From Caenorhabditis remanei (taxonomy: Eukaryota > Nematoda > Chromadorea > Rhabditida > Rhabditidae), in the NCBI RefSeq assembly GCF_010183535.1, contig NC_071331.1, forward strand, positions 10,354,001 to 10,418,000: DNA of 64,000 nucleotides. Direction: 5' to 3'. Shown one piece after another: positions 36,106 to 50,196 of this stretch. Within the stretch, counting starts at the first letter, position 1. Every line of letters begins with the position of its first letter. A model generated the notes under the pieces. It was not told where the DNA came from. It did not search any database and saw nothing but the letters and a program-made list of their open reading frames with translations. Made by a program: the position numbers and the translations under genes.

Positions 36106-36630
36106 GGGTTTTAGAGTTTGAATATCACATGAATTGTGTCAGTTTCACTACACTCATTATGATTTAGATTCATTTCAAGAGAGTATTATGACCAGGCTTT
36201 TTTTTAAAGCTTTCTTTTGAAAACTTGGCAGTTTATCAAGATTGGTAAATTGTAAATCATACGAACGTATTTACCTCAGGGACACTTATAGAAAACCTTA
36301 TTAACGATCGGAGAGGTATAACGTCAGAAAGGAAGCAATTCTCACATTCAGAAATAACACCATTCAAAGTCAGATGTTGAAATACTCAACAAAGCACCAC
36401 TAACAGATTTTATTGAAGACCATTGTATAGGTATCAAAAAACCGTAAATATATCAAACTAATTGAGATTAACGCGAGACCTGTAAAATATTTGGAATTAT
36501 ACTAATTTAGGTTGTTTCTAAAAATCTCAAACACTTTGAAAACTATAATTGTTTTTATTTTGAAAGTAACACTATATCAAATCAATAGTGTAACAATACA
36601 CAATGACTAATTGTGTACTTACTACATAAC

Positions 36631-36638
36631 TGAAACAG
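36631..36638 (-). promoter_or_regulatory. Ruby motif, 21U-RNA promoter 29
   Basis: Exact core on the minus strand between the MIG-18-like gene and the satellite. TGTT puts the U at 36592 (39 nt). It is the last core before a 16-kb gap. Confidence 0.6.
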
Positions 36639-36963
36639 TTTCACGAGCTCATTGAAAACTTCATTGTTTCATATTCTCCCAGTTTCTAGTGTTCCATAAA
36701 TTAGGTCATATGTAGTCTTTTTTGAGACTATATGCTCGTATTAACCAAAGCTCAAATTGTATGAACTTCAAGGAATTCCCGACAAAACACTCACATTATA
36801 AAATTTCAACAAAACACATCTTCAGATAATTTTTTCAGAACCTTCAATGTTACCCAGTTATCTTATCTTTCTAATAACGTTCATTTTTCGTTAGGGTGAT
36901 GTGATAGTTCATATTTTGGTTTTGAAGTTAGGCTGTGCATAATCGCAGTTTCACAAGTTTCAT

Positions 36964-39900
36964 GAAATAAAGAGAGAATGAAAATATAGTTGTTCTCGAT
37001 CACCTCCTATTGAGATGAGAGAAAAAAGAAATAATGAGAGAATGAAAATACAGATGTTCTCGATCACCTCCTATTGAGATGAGAGAAAAAAGAAATAATG
37101 AGAGAATGAAAATACAGATGTTCTCGATCATCTCCTATTGAGATGAGAGAAAAAAGAAATAATGAGAGAATGAAAATACAGATGTTCTCGATCACCTCCT
37201 ATTGAGATGAGAGAAAAAAGAAATAAAGAGAGAATGAAAATACAGATGTTCTCGATCACCTCCTATTGAGATGAGAGAAAAAAGAAGTAAAGAGAGAATG
37301 AAAATACAGATGGTCTCGATCACCTCCTATTGAGATGAGAGAAAAAAGAAATAAAGAGAGAATGAAAATACAGATGGTCTCGATCACCTCCTATTGAGAT
37401 GAGAGAAAAAAGAAGTAAAGAGAGAATGAAAATACAGATGGTCTCGATCACCTCCTATTGAGATGAGAGAAAAAAGAAATAAAGAGAGAATGAAAATACA
37501 GATGGTCTCGATCACCTCCTATTGAGATGAGAGAAAAAAGAAATAAAGAGAGAATGAAAATACAGATGTTCTCGATCACCTCCTATTGAGATGAGAGAAA
37601 AAGAAATAAAGAGAGAATGAAAATACAGATGTTCTCGATCACCTCCTATTGAGATGAGAGAAAAAAGAAGTAAAGAGAGAATGAAAATACAGATGTTCTC
37701 GATCACCTCCTATTGAGATGAGAGAAAAAAGAAATAAAGAGAGAATGAAAATACAGATGGTCTCGATCACCTCCTATTGAGATGAGAGAAAAAAGAAGTA
37801 AAGAGAGAATGAAAATACAGATGGTCTCGATCACCTCCTATTGAGATGAGAGAAAAAAGAAATAAAGAGAGAATGAAAATACAGATGGTCTCGATCACCT
37901 CCTATTGAGATGAGAGAAAAAAGAAATAAAGAGAGAATGAAAATACAGATGTTCTCGATCACCTCCTATTGAGATGAGAGAAAAAAGAAATAAAGAGAGA
38001 ATGAAAATACAGATGTTCTCGATCACCTCCTATTGAGATGAGAGAAAAAAGAAGTAAAGAGAGAATGAAAATACAGATGGTCTCGATCACCTCCTATTGA
38101 GATGAGAGAAAAAAGAAATAAAGAGAGAATGAAAATACAGATGGTCTCGATCACCTCCTATTGAGATGAGAGAAAAAAGAAATAAAGAGAGAATGAAAAT
38201 ACAGATGTTCTCGATCACCTCCTATTGAGATGAGAGAAAAAAGAAATAAAGAGAGAATGAAAATACAGATGGTCTCGATCACCTCCTATTGAGATGAGAG
38301 AAAAAAGAAGTAAAGAGAGAATGAAAATACAGATGGTCTCGATCACCTCCTATTGAGATGAGAGAAAAAAGAAATAAAGAGAGAATGAAAATACAGATGG
38401 TCTCGATCACCTCCTATTGAGATGAGAGAAAAAAGAAATAAAGAGAGAATGAAAATACAGATGTTCTCGATCACCTCCTATTGAGATGAGAGAAAAAAGA
38501 AATAAAGAGAGAATGAAAATACAGATGTTCTCGATCACCTCCTATTGAGATGAGAGAAAAAAGAAATAAAGAGAGAATGAAAATACAGATGTTCTCGATC
38601 ACCTCCTATTGAGATGAGAGAAAAAAGAAATAATGAGAGAATGAAAATACAGATGGTCTCGATCACCTCCTATTGAGATGAGAGAAAAAAGAAATAAAGA
38701 GAGAATGAAAATACAGATGGTCTCGATCACCTCCTATTGAGATGAGAGAAAAAAGAAATAATGAGAGAATGAAAATACAGATGTTCTCGATCATCTCCTA
38801 TTGAGATGAGAGAAAAAAGAAATAAAGAGAGAATGAAAATACAGATGGTCTCGATCACCTCCTATTGAGATGAGAGAAAAAAGAAATAAAGAGAGAATGA
38901 AAATACAGATGTTCTCGATCACCTCCTATTGAGATGAGAGAAAAAAGAAATAATGAGAGAATGAAAATACAGATGGTCTCGATCACCTCCTATTGAGATG
39001 AGAGAAAAAAGAAATAATGAGAGAATGAAAATACAGATGTTCTCGATCATCTCCTATTGAGATGAGAGAAAAAAGAAATAAAGAGAGAATGAAAATACAG
39101 ATGGTCTCGATCACCTCCTATTGAGATGAGAGAAAAAAGAAATAATGAGAGAATGAAAATACAGATGTTCTCGATCACCTCCTATTGAGATGAGAGAAAA
39201 AAGAAATAAAGAGAGAATGAAAATACAGATGGTCTCGATCACCTCCTATTGAGATGAGAGAAAAAAGAAATAATGAGAGAATGAAAATACAGATGTTCTC
39301 GATCATCTCCTATTGAGATGAGAGAAAAAAGAAATAAAGAGAGAATGAAAATACAGATGTTCTCGATCACCTCCTATTGAGATGAGAGAAAAAAGAAATA
39401 AAGAGAGAATGAAAATACAGATGTTCTCGATCACCTCCTATTGAGATGAGAGAAAAAAGAAATAAAGAGAGAATGAAAATACAGATGTTCTCGATCATCT
39501 CCTATTGAGATGAGAGAAAAAAGAAATAAAGAGAGAATGAAAATACAGATGTTCTCGATCACCTCCTATTGAGATGAGAGAAAAAAGAAATAAAGAGAGA
39601 ATGAAAATACAGATGTTCTCGATCACCTCCTATTGAGATGAGAGAAAAAAGAAATAAAGAGAGAATGAAAATACAGATGTTCTCGATCACCTCCTATTGA
39701 GATGAGAGAAAAAAGAAATAAAGAGAGAATGAAAATACAGATGTTCTCGATCACCTCCTATTGAGATGAGAGAAAAAAGAAATAATGAGAGAATGAAAAT
39801 ACAGATGGTCTCGATCACCTCCTATTGAGATGAGAGAAAAAAGAAATAAAGAGAGAATGAAAATACAGATGTTCTCGATCACCTCCTATTGAGATGAGAG

Positions 39901-42900
39901 AAAAAAGAAATAAAGAGAGAATGAAAATACAGATGTTCTCGATCACCTCCTATTGAGATGAGAGAAAAAAGAAATAATGAGAGAATGAAAATACAGATGG
40001 TCTCGATCACCTCCTATTGAGATGAGAGAAAAAAGAAATAAAGAGAGAATGAAAATACAGATGTTCTCGATCACCTCCTATTGAGATGAGAGAAAAAAGA
40101 AATAATGAGAGAATGAAAATACAGATGTTCTCGATCATCTCCTATTGAGATGAGAGAAAAAAGAAATAATGAGAGAATGAAAATACAGATGTTCTCGATC
40201 ACCTCCTATTGAGATGAGAGAAAAAAGAAATAAAGAGAGAATGAAAATACAGATGTTCTCGATCACCTCCTATTGAGATGAGAGAAAAAAGAAATAAAGA
40301 GAGAATGAAAATACAGATGTTCTCGATCACCTCCTATTGAGATGAGAGAAAAAAGAAATAAAGAGAGAATGAAAATACAGATGTTCTCGATCACCTCCTA
40401 TTGAGATGAGAGAAAAAAGAAATAATGAGAGAATGAAAATACAGATGGTCTCGATCACCTCCTATTGAGATGAGAGAAAAAAGAAATAAAGAGAGAATGA
40501 AAATACAGATGTTCTCGATCACCTCCTATTGAGATGAGAGAAAAAAGAAATAAAGAGAGAATGAAAATACAGATGTTCTCGATCACCTCCTATTGAGATG
40601 AGAGAAAAAAGAAATAATGAGAGAATGAAAATACAGATGGTCTCGATCACCTCCTATTGAGATGAGAGAAAAAAGAAATAAAGAGAGAATGAAAATACAG
40701 ATGTTCTCGATCACCTCCTATTGAGATGAGAGAAAAAAGAAATAATGAGAGAATGAAAATACAGATGGTCTCGATCACCTCCTATTGAGATGAGAGAAAA
40801 AAGAAATAATGAGAGAATGAAAATACAGATGTTCTCGATCACCTCCTATTGAGATGAGAGAAAAAAGAAATAAAGAGAGAATGAAAATACAGATGTTCTC
40901 GATCACCTCCTATTGAGATGAGAGAAAAAAGAAATAAAGAGAGAATGAAAATACAGATGTTCTCGATCACCTCCTATTGAGATGAGAGAAAAAAGAAATA
41001 ATGAGAGAATGAAAATACAGATGGTCTCGATCACCTCCTATTGAGATGAGAGAAAAAAGAAATAAAGAGAGAATGAAAATACAGATGGTCTCGATCACCT
41101 CCTATTGAGATGAGAGAAAAAAGAAATAATGAGAGAATGAAAATACAGATGTTCTCGATCATCTCCTATTGAGATGAGAGAAAAAAGAAATAAAGAGAGA
41201 ATGAAAATACAGATGTTCTCGATCACCTCCTATTGAGATGAGAGAAAAAAGAAATAAAGAGAGAATGAAAATACAGATGTTCTCGATCACCTCCTATTGA
41301 GATGAGAGAAAAAAGAAATAATGAGAGAATGAAAATACAGATGGTCTCGATCACCTCCTATTGAGATGAGAGAAAAAAGAAATAAAGAGAGAATGAAAAT
41401 ACAGATGTTCTCGATCACCTCCTATTGAGATGAGAGAAAAAAGAAATAAAGAGAGAATGAAAATACAGATGTTCTCGATCATCTCCTATTGAGATGAGAG
41501 AAAAAAGAAATAAAGAGAGAATGAAAATACAGATGGTCTCGATCACCTCCTATTGAGATGAGAGAAAAAGAAATAAAGAGAGAATGAAAATACAGATGTT
41601 CTCGATCACCTCCTATTGAGATGAGAGAAAAAAGAAATAAAGAGAGAATGAAAATACAGATGTTCTCGATCACCTCCTATTGAGATGAGAGAAAAAAGAA
41701 ATAATGAGAGAATGAAAATACAGATGGTCTCGATCACCTCCTATTGAGATGAGAGAAAAAAGAAATAAAGAGAGAATGAAAATACAGATGGTCTCGATCA
41801 CCTCCTATTGAGATGAGAGAAAAAAGAAATAATGAGAGAATGAAAATACAGATGTTCTCGATCATCTCCTATTGAGATGAGAGAAAAAAGAAATAAAGAG
41901 AGAATGAAAATACAGATGGTCTCGATCACCTCCTATTGAGATGAGAGAAAAAAGAAATAATGAGAGAATGAAAATACAGATGTTCTCGATCACCTCCTAT
42001 TGAGATGAGAGAAAAAAGAAATAAAGAGAGAATGAAAATACAGATGTTCTCGATCACCTCCTATTGAGATGAGAGAAAAAAGAAATAAAGAGAGAATGAA
42101 AATACAGATGTTCTCGATCATCTCCTATTGAGATGAGAGAAAAAAGAAATAAAGAGAGAATGAAAATACAGATGTTCTCAATCACCTCCTATTGAGATGA
42201 GAGAAAAAAGAAAAAAAAAGAAATAAAGAGAGAATGAAAATACAGATGTTCTCGATCACCTCCTATTGAGATGAGAGAAAAAAGAAATAAAGAGAGAATG
42301 AAAATACAGATGTTTCTCGATCACCTCCTATTGAGATGAGAGAAAAAGGAAATAAAGAGAGAATGAACATACAGATGTCTCGAATCACCTCCTATTGAGA
42401 TGAGAGAAAAAAGAATAAGAGAGAATGAAAATACAGATGTTCTCGATCATCCTCCTATTGAGATGAGAGAAAAAGAAATAAGAGAGAATGAAATACAGAT
42501 GTTCTCGATCATCCTCCTATTGAGATGAGAGAAAAAAGAAATAAAGAGAGAATGAAAATACAGATGTTCTCATCACCTTCTATTGAGATGAGAGAAAAAA
42601 GAAATAAAGAGAGAATGAAAAATACAGATGTTCTCGATCACCTCCTATTGAGATGAGAGAAAAAAGAAATAATGAGAGAATGAAAATACAGATGTTCTCG
42701 ATCATCTCCTATTGAGATGAGAGAAAAAAGAAATAAAGAGAGAATGAAAATACAGATGTTCTCGATCACCTCCTATTGAGATGAGAGAAAAAAGAAATAA
42801 AGAGAGAATGAAAATACAGATGTTCTCGATCATCTCCTATTGAGATGAGAGAAAAAAGAAATAAAGAGAGAATGAAAATACAGATGTTCTCGATCACCTC

Positions 42901-45900
42901 CTATTGAGATGAGAGAAAAAAGAAATAAAGAGAGAATGAAAATACAGATGTTCTCGATCATCTCCTATTGAGATGAGAGAAAAAAGAAATAAAGAGAGAA
43001 TGAAAATACAGATGTTCTCGATCATCTCCTATTGAGATGAGAGAAAAAAGAAATAAAGAGAGAATGAAAATACAGATGTTCTCGATCATCTCCTATTGAG
43101 ATGAGAGAAAAAAGAAATAAAGAGAGAATGAAAATACAGATGTTCTCGATCACCTCCTATTGAGATGAGAGAAAAAAGAAATAATGAGAGAATGAAAATA
43201 CAGATGTTCTCGATCATCTCCTATTGAGATGAGAGAAAAAAGAAATAAAGAGAGAATGAAAATACAGATGTTCTCGATCACCTCCTATTGAGATGAGAGA
43301 AAAAAGAAATAATGAGAGAATGAAAATACAGATGTTCTCGATCATCTCCTATTGAGATGAGAGAAAAAGAAATAAGAGAGAATGAAAATACAGATGTTCT
43401 CGATCACCTCCTATTGAGATGAGAGAAAAAAGAAATAAAGAGAGAATGAAAATACAGATGTTCTCGATCACCTCCTATTGAGATGAGAGAAAAAAGAAAT
43501 AAAGAGAGAATGAAAATACAGATGTTCTCGATCATCTCCTATTGAGATGAGAGAAAAAAGAAATAATGAGAGAATGAAAATACAGATGTTCTCGATCATC
43601 TCCTATTGAGATGAGAGAAAAAAGAAATAATGAGAGAATGAAAATACAGATGTTCTCAGATCACCTCCTATTGAGATGAGAGAAAAAAGAAATAATGAGA
43701 GAATGAAAATACAGATGTTCTCGATCATCTCCTATTGAGATGAGAGAAAAAAGAAATAATGAGAGAATGAAAATACAGATGTTCTCGATCATCTCCTATT
43801 GAGATGAGAGAAAAAAGAAATAAAGAGAGAATGAAAATACAGATGTTCTCGATCATCTCCTATTGAGATGAGAGAAAAAAGAAATAAGAGAGAATGAAAA
43901 TACAGATGTTCTCGATCACCTCCTATTGAGATGAGAGAAAAAGAAATAATGAGAGAATGAAAATACAGATGTTCTCGATCATCTCCTATTGAGATGAGAG
44001 AAAAAGAAATAAAAGAGAATGAAATACAGATGTTCTCGATCACCTCCTATTGAGATGAGAGAAAAAGAAATAAAGAGAGAATGAAAATACAGATGTTCTC
44101 ATCACCTCCTATTGAGATGAGAGAAAAAAGAAATAATGAGAGAATGAAAATACAGATGTTCTCGATCATCTCCTATTGAGATGAGAGAAAAAAGAAATAA
44201 AGAGAGAATGAAAATACAGATGTTCTCGATCACCTCCTATTGAGATGAGAGAAAAAAAGAAATAAAGAGAGAATGAAAATACAGATGTTCTCGATCATCT
44301 CCTATTGAGATGAGAGAAAAAAGAAATAAAGAGAGAATGAAAATACAGATGTTCTCGATCACCTCCTATTGAGATGAGAGAAAAAAGAAATAAATGAGAG
44401 AATGAAAATACAGATGTTCTCGATCATCTCCTATTGAGATGAGAGAAAAAAGAAATAAAGAGAGAATGAAAATACAGATGTTCTCGATCACCTCCTATTG
44501 AGATGAGAGAAAAAAGAAATAATGAGAGAATGAAAATACAGATGTTCTCGATCATCTCCTATTGAGATGAGAGAAAAAAGAAATAAAGAGAGAATGAAAA
44601 TACAGATGTTCTCGATCACCTCCTATTGAGATGAGAGAAAAAAGAAATAAAGAGAGAATGAAAATACAGATGTTCTCGATCATCTCCTATTGAGATGAGA
44701 GAAAAAAGAAATAAATGAGAGAATGAAAATACAGATGTTCTCGATCATCTCCTATTGAGATGAGAGAAAAAAGAAATAATGAGAGAATGAAAATACAGAT
44801 GTTCTCGATCATCTCCTATTGAGATGAGAGAAAAAAGAAATAATGAGAGAATGAAAATACAGATGTTCTCGATCATCTCCTATTGAGATGAGAGAAAAAA
44901 GAAATAATGAGAGAATGAAAATACAGATGTTCTCGATCACCTCCTATTGAGATGAGAGAAAAAAGAAATAATGAGAGAATGAAAATACAGATGTTCTCGA
45001 TCACCTCCTATTGAGATGAGAGAAAAAAGAAATAATGAGAGAATGAAAATACAGATGTTCTCGATCACCTCCTATTGAGATGAGAGAAAAAAGAAATAAT
45101 GAGAGAATGAAAATACAGATGTTCTCGATCACCTCCTATTGAGATGAGAGAAAAAAGAAATAATGAGAGAATGAAAATACAGATGTTCTCGATCACCTCC
45201 TATTGAGATGAGAGAAAAAAGAAATAATGAGAGAATGAAAATACAGATGTCTCGATCACCTCCTATTGAGATGAGAGAAAAAAGAAATAATGAGAGAATG
45301 AAAATACAGATGTTCTCGATCACCTCCTATTGAGATGAGAGAAAAAAGAAATAATGAGAGAATGAAAATACAGATGTTCTCGATCACCTCCTATTGAGAT
45401 GAGAGAAAAAGAATAAGAGAGATGAAATACAGATGTTCTCGATCACCTCCTATTGAGATGAGAGAAAAAGAATATGAGAATGAAATACAGATGTTCTCGA
45501 TCATCCTCCTATTGAGATGAGAGAAAAAAGAAATAATGAGAGAATGAAAATACAGATGTTCTCGATCACCTCCTATTGAGATGAGAGAAAAAAGAAATAA
45601 TGAGAGAATGAAAATACAGATGTTCTCGATCACCTCCTATTGAGATGAGAGAAAAAGAAATAATGAGAGAATGAAAATACAGATGTTCTCGATCACCTCC
45701 TATTGAGATGAGAGAAAAAAGAAATAATGAGAGAATGAAAATACAGATGTTCTCGATCATCTCCTATTGAGATGAGAGAAAAAGAAATAATGAGAGAATG
45801 AAATACAGATGTTCTCGATCACCTCCTATTGAGATGAGAGAAAAAAGAAATAATGAGAGAATGAAATACAGATGTTCTCGATCACCTCCTATTGAGATGA

Positions 45901-48900
45901 GAGAAAAAGAAATAATGAGAGAATGAAAATACAGATGTTCTCGATCACCTCCTATTGAGATGAGAGAAAAAAGAAATAATGAGAGAATGAAAATACAGAT
46001 GTTCTCGATCATCCTCCTATTGAGATGAGAGAAAAAAGAAATAATGAGAGAATGAAATACAGATGTTCTCGATCACCTCCTATTGAGATGAGAGAAAAAG
46101 AAATAATGAGAGAATGAAAATACAGATGTTCTCGATCACCTCCTATTGAGATGAGAGAAAAAAGAAATAATGAGAGAATGAAAATACAGATGTTCTCGAT
46201 CATCTCCTATTGAGATGAGAGAAAAAAGAATAATGAGAGAATGAAAATACAGATGTTCTCGATCATCTCCTATTGAGATGAGAGAAAAAAGAAATAATGA
46301 GAGAATGAAAATACAGATGTTCTCGATCACCTCCTATTGAGATGAGAGAAAAAAGAAATAATGAGAGAATGAAAATACAGATGTTCTCGATCACCTCCTA
46401 TTGAGATGAGAGAAAAAAGAAATAATGAGAGAATGAAAATACAGATGTTCTCGATCATCTCCTATTGAGATGAGAGAAAAAGAAATAATGAGAGAATGAA
46501 AATACAGATGTTCTCGATCACCTCCTATTGAGATGAGAGAAAAAAGAAATAATGAGAGAATGAAAATACAGATGTTCTCGATCACCTCCTATTGAGATGA
46601 GAGAAAAAAGAAATAATGAGAGAATGAAAATACAGATGTTCTCGATCATCTCCTATTGAGATGAGAGAAAAAAGAAATAATGAGAGAATGAAAATACAGA
46701 TGTTCTCGATCATCTCCTATTGAGATGAGAGAAAAAAGAAATAATGAGAGAATGAAAATACAGATGTTCTCGATCACCTCCTATTGAGATGAGAGAAAAA
46801 AGAAATAATGAGAGAATGAAAATACAGATGTTCTCGATCATCTCCTATTGAGATGAGAGAAAAAAGAAATAATGAGAGAATGAAAATACAGATGTTCTCG
46901 ATCATCTCCTATTGAGATGAGAGAAAAAAGAAATAATGAGAGAATGAAAATACAGATGTTCTCGATCATCTCCTATTGAGATGAGAGAAAAAAGAAATAA
47001 TGAGAGAATGAAAATACAGATGTTCTCGATCACCTCCTATTGAGATGAGAGAAAAAGAAATAATGAGAGAATGAAAATACAGATGTTCTCGATCATCTCC
47101 TATTGAGATGAGAGAAAAAAGAAATAATGAGAGAATGAAAATACAGATGTTCTCGATCATCTCCTATTGAGATGAGAGAAAAAGAAATAATGAGAGAATG
47201 AAATACAGATGTTCTCGATCACCTCCTATTGAGATGAGAGAAAAAAGAAATAATGAGAGAATGAAAATACAGATGTTCTCGATCACCTCCTATTGAGATG
47301 AGAGAAAAAAGAAATAATGAGAGAATGAAAATACAGATGTTCTCGATCATCTCCTATTGAGATGAGAGAAAAAAGAAATAATGAGAGAATGAAAATACAG
47401 ATGTTCTCGATCATCTCCTATTGAGATGAGAGAAAAAAGAAATAATGAGAGAATGAAAATACAGATGTTCTCGATCATCTCCTATTGAGATGAGAGAAAA
47501 AAGAAATAATGAGAGAATGAAAATACAGATGTTCTCGATCATCTCCTATTGAGATGAGAGAAAAAAGAAATAAAGAGAGAATGAAAATACAGATGTTCTC
47601 GATCACCTCCTATTGAGATGAGAGAAAAAAGAAATAATGAGAGAATGAAAATACAGATGTTCTCGATCACCTCCTATTGAGATGAGAGAAAAAAGAAATA
47701 ATGAGAGAATGAAAATACAGATGTTCTCGATCATCTCCTATTGAGATGAGAGAAAAAAGAAATAAAGAGAGAATGAAAATACAGATGTTCTCGATCACCT
47801 CCTATTGAGATGAGAGAAAAAAGAAATAATGAGAGAATGAAAATACAGATGTTCTCGATCATCTCCTATTGAGATGAGAGAAAAAAGAAATAATGAGAGA
47901 ATGAAAATACAGATGTTCTCGATCATCTCCTATTGAGATGAGAGAAAAAAGAAATAATGAGAGAATGAAAATACAGATGTTCTCGATCATCTCCTATTGA
48001 GATGAGAGAAAAAAGAAATAATGAGAGAATGAAAATACAGATGTTCTCGATCATCTCCTATTGAGATGAGAGAAAAAAGAAATAATGAGAGAATGAAAAT
48101 ACAGATGTTCTCGATCACCTCCTATTGAGATGAGAGAAAAAAGAAATAATGAGAGAATGAAAATACAGATGTTCTCGATCATCTCCTATTGAGATGAGAG
48201 AAAAAAGAAATAATGAGAGAATGAAAATACAGATGTTCTCGATCATCTCCTATTGAGATGAGAGAAAAAAGAAATAATGAGAGAATGAAAATACAGATGT
48301 TCTCGATCATCTCCTATTGAGATGAGAGAAAAAAGAAATAATGAGAGAATGAAAATACAGATGTTCTCGATCATCTCCTATTGAGATGAGAGAAAAAAGA
48401 AATAATGAGAGAATGAAAATACAGATGTTCTCGATCACCTCCTATTGAGATGAGAGAAAAAAGAAATAAAGAGAGAATGAAAATACAGATGTTCTCGATC
48501 ACCTCCTATTGAGATGAGAGAAAAAAGAAATAATGAGAGAATGAAAATACAGATGTTCTCGATCATCTCCTATTGAGATGAGAGAAAAAAGAAATAATGA
48601 GAGAATGAAAATACAGATGTTCTCGATCATCTCCTATTGAGATGAGAGAAAAAGAAATAATGAGAGAATGAAAATACAGATGTTCTCGATCATCTCCTAT
48701 TGAGATGAGAGAAAAAAGAAATAATGAGAGAATGAAAATACAGATGTTCTCGATCATCTCCTATTGAGATGAGAGAAAAAAGAAATAAAGAGAGAATGAA
48801 AATACAGATGTTCTCGATCACCTCCTATTGAGATGAGAGAAAAAAGAAATAATGAGAGAATGAAAATACAGATGTTCTCGATCACCTCCTATTGAGATGA

Positions 48901-49607
48901 GAGAAAAAAGAAATAATGAGAGAATGAAAATACAGATGTTCTCGATCATCTCCTATTGAGATGAGAGAAAAAAGAAATAATGAGAGAATGAAAATACAGA
49001 TGTTCTCGATCACCTCCTATTGAGATGAGAGAAAAAGAAATAATGAGAGAATGAAAATACAGATGTTCTCGATCACCTCCTATTGAGATGAGAGAAAAAA
49101 GAAATAATGAGAGAATGAAAATACAGATGTTCTCGATCACCTCCTATTGAGATGAGAGAAAAAAGAAATAATGAGAGAATGAAAATACAGATGTTCTCGA
49201 TCATCTCCTATTGAGATGAGAGAAAAAAGAAATAATGAGAGAATGAAAATACAGATGTTCTCGATCATCTCCTATTGAGATGAGAGAAAAAAGAAATAAT
49301 GAGAGAATGAAAATACAGATGTTCTCGATCATCTCCTATTGAGATGAGAGAAAAAAGAAATAATGAGAGAATGAAAATACAGATGTTCTCGATCACCTCC
49401 TATTGAGATGAGAGAAAAAAGAAATAATGAGAGAATGAAAATACAGATGTTCTCGATCACCTCCTATTGAGATGAGAGAAAAAAGATAAAAGAGAGAATG
49501 AAAATACAGATGTTCTCGATCACCTCCTATTGAGATGAGAGAAAAAAGATAAAAGAGAGAATGAAAATACAGATGTTCTCGATCACCTCCTATTGAGATG
49601 AGAGAAA
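36964..49607. repeat. 64-bp satellite array, about 197 copies, 12.6 kb
   Basis: Unit of 64 bp containing GAGAATGAAAATACAGATG, TTCTCGATCACCTCCTATTG and AGATGAGAGAAAAAAGAAAT. Copies differ mainly at three sites: AAAGAG or AATGAG, GATGGTC or GATGTTC, GATCACC or GATCATC. Within each unit TTCTCGATC can pair imperfectly with GATGAGAGAA. Since 64 is not a multiple of three, minus-strand ORFs run through all three frames in three units (64 residues) and are not genes. The first unit (TATAGTTG) and the last three (AAAAGATAAAAG or GAAAGTAAG) are diverged, as expected of array edges. Confidence 0.97.
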
Positions 49608-49639
49608 GTAAGAGAGTCCTGAGCCTATAGTATAAGAAC

Positions 49640-49741
49640 TCACCTGTCTTGCAGTTTGTTCATTCTGCTGCCTGTCCCTCTGTACCTTTTATGTCGTCGA
49701 TTGATTGGTCTGTGTCGTTGGCTGGGTGTAGCTGGTCGTGG
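49640..49741 (-). CDS. Possible orphan exon beside the satellite
   Basis: On the minus strand an ATTTCAG acceptor is followed by an open 33-codon stretch reading PRPATPSQRHRPINRRHKRY..., ending LQDR and TGA at 49642-49640. The same place also offers a CAGGTGAGT donor. It is not part of the UNC-93-like gene, which has its own stop at 50197. No family recognised; it may be a remnant exon cut off by the satellite. Confidence 0.25.
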   Translation of the reverse strand, partial: PRPATPSQRHRPINRRHKRYRGTGSRMNKLQDR

Positions 49742-50196
49742 CTGAAATTTTATCAATATTAATGTCATGAATTAAATAAAAAGAAACCAAGAGATTTAAC
49801 ATAAAGAAGTAAATTGAGCAAAAAATGAAAAAGGGACGTAAGCGTCGCAGGTTTGTCGAAGGCGATGAAAACCAGAGAGCTCAAAAAAAAAAGGACTGCT
49901 CGGTGCGGTAGTGAAAGGAAGACTGACTGTATTCTAAATGTCTACTCTCATATTGTCATGGGGGCGTGTCCTATTTGCTGTCATCCATTAGATTCCCCAG
50001 GAAGATAAGTGACAGGTGGGAGCGTTTGCGGCAATAACAATAAGAACACAGGCCGACTTCTTCACATTGTCATGTATTTATTGTTTTGTGGTTGCACCTG
50101 CCGACATGAGATATTTACATAACTATCTACCAAGTAGTGCAATTACGGTTCTCTGGGAAATGTATCGATTGACTGAAGCAATTTATGTCTCTAAAA
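49742..50196. other. Spacer between satellite edge and transporter gene
   Basis: No supported gene. A short plus-strand ORF at about 49825 (basic, 28 codons) has nothing to support it. Confidence 0.5.

Noticed and set aside
37512..49140. Series of minus-strand ORFs of 64-84 codons with repeated ISIGGDREHLYFHSL
   Set aside because: They are the 64-bp satellite read through all three frames; length and sequence follow from the repeat.
36964..49607. CRISPR array
   Set aside because: The 64-bp units are continuous without unique spacers, and the setting is a eukaryotic genome.
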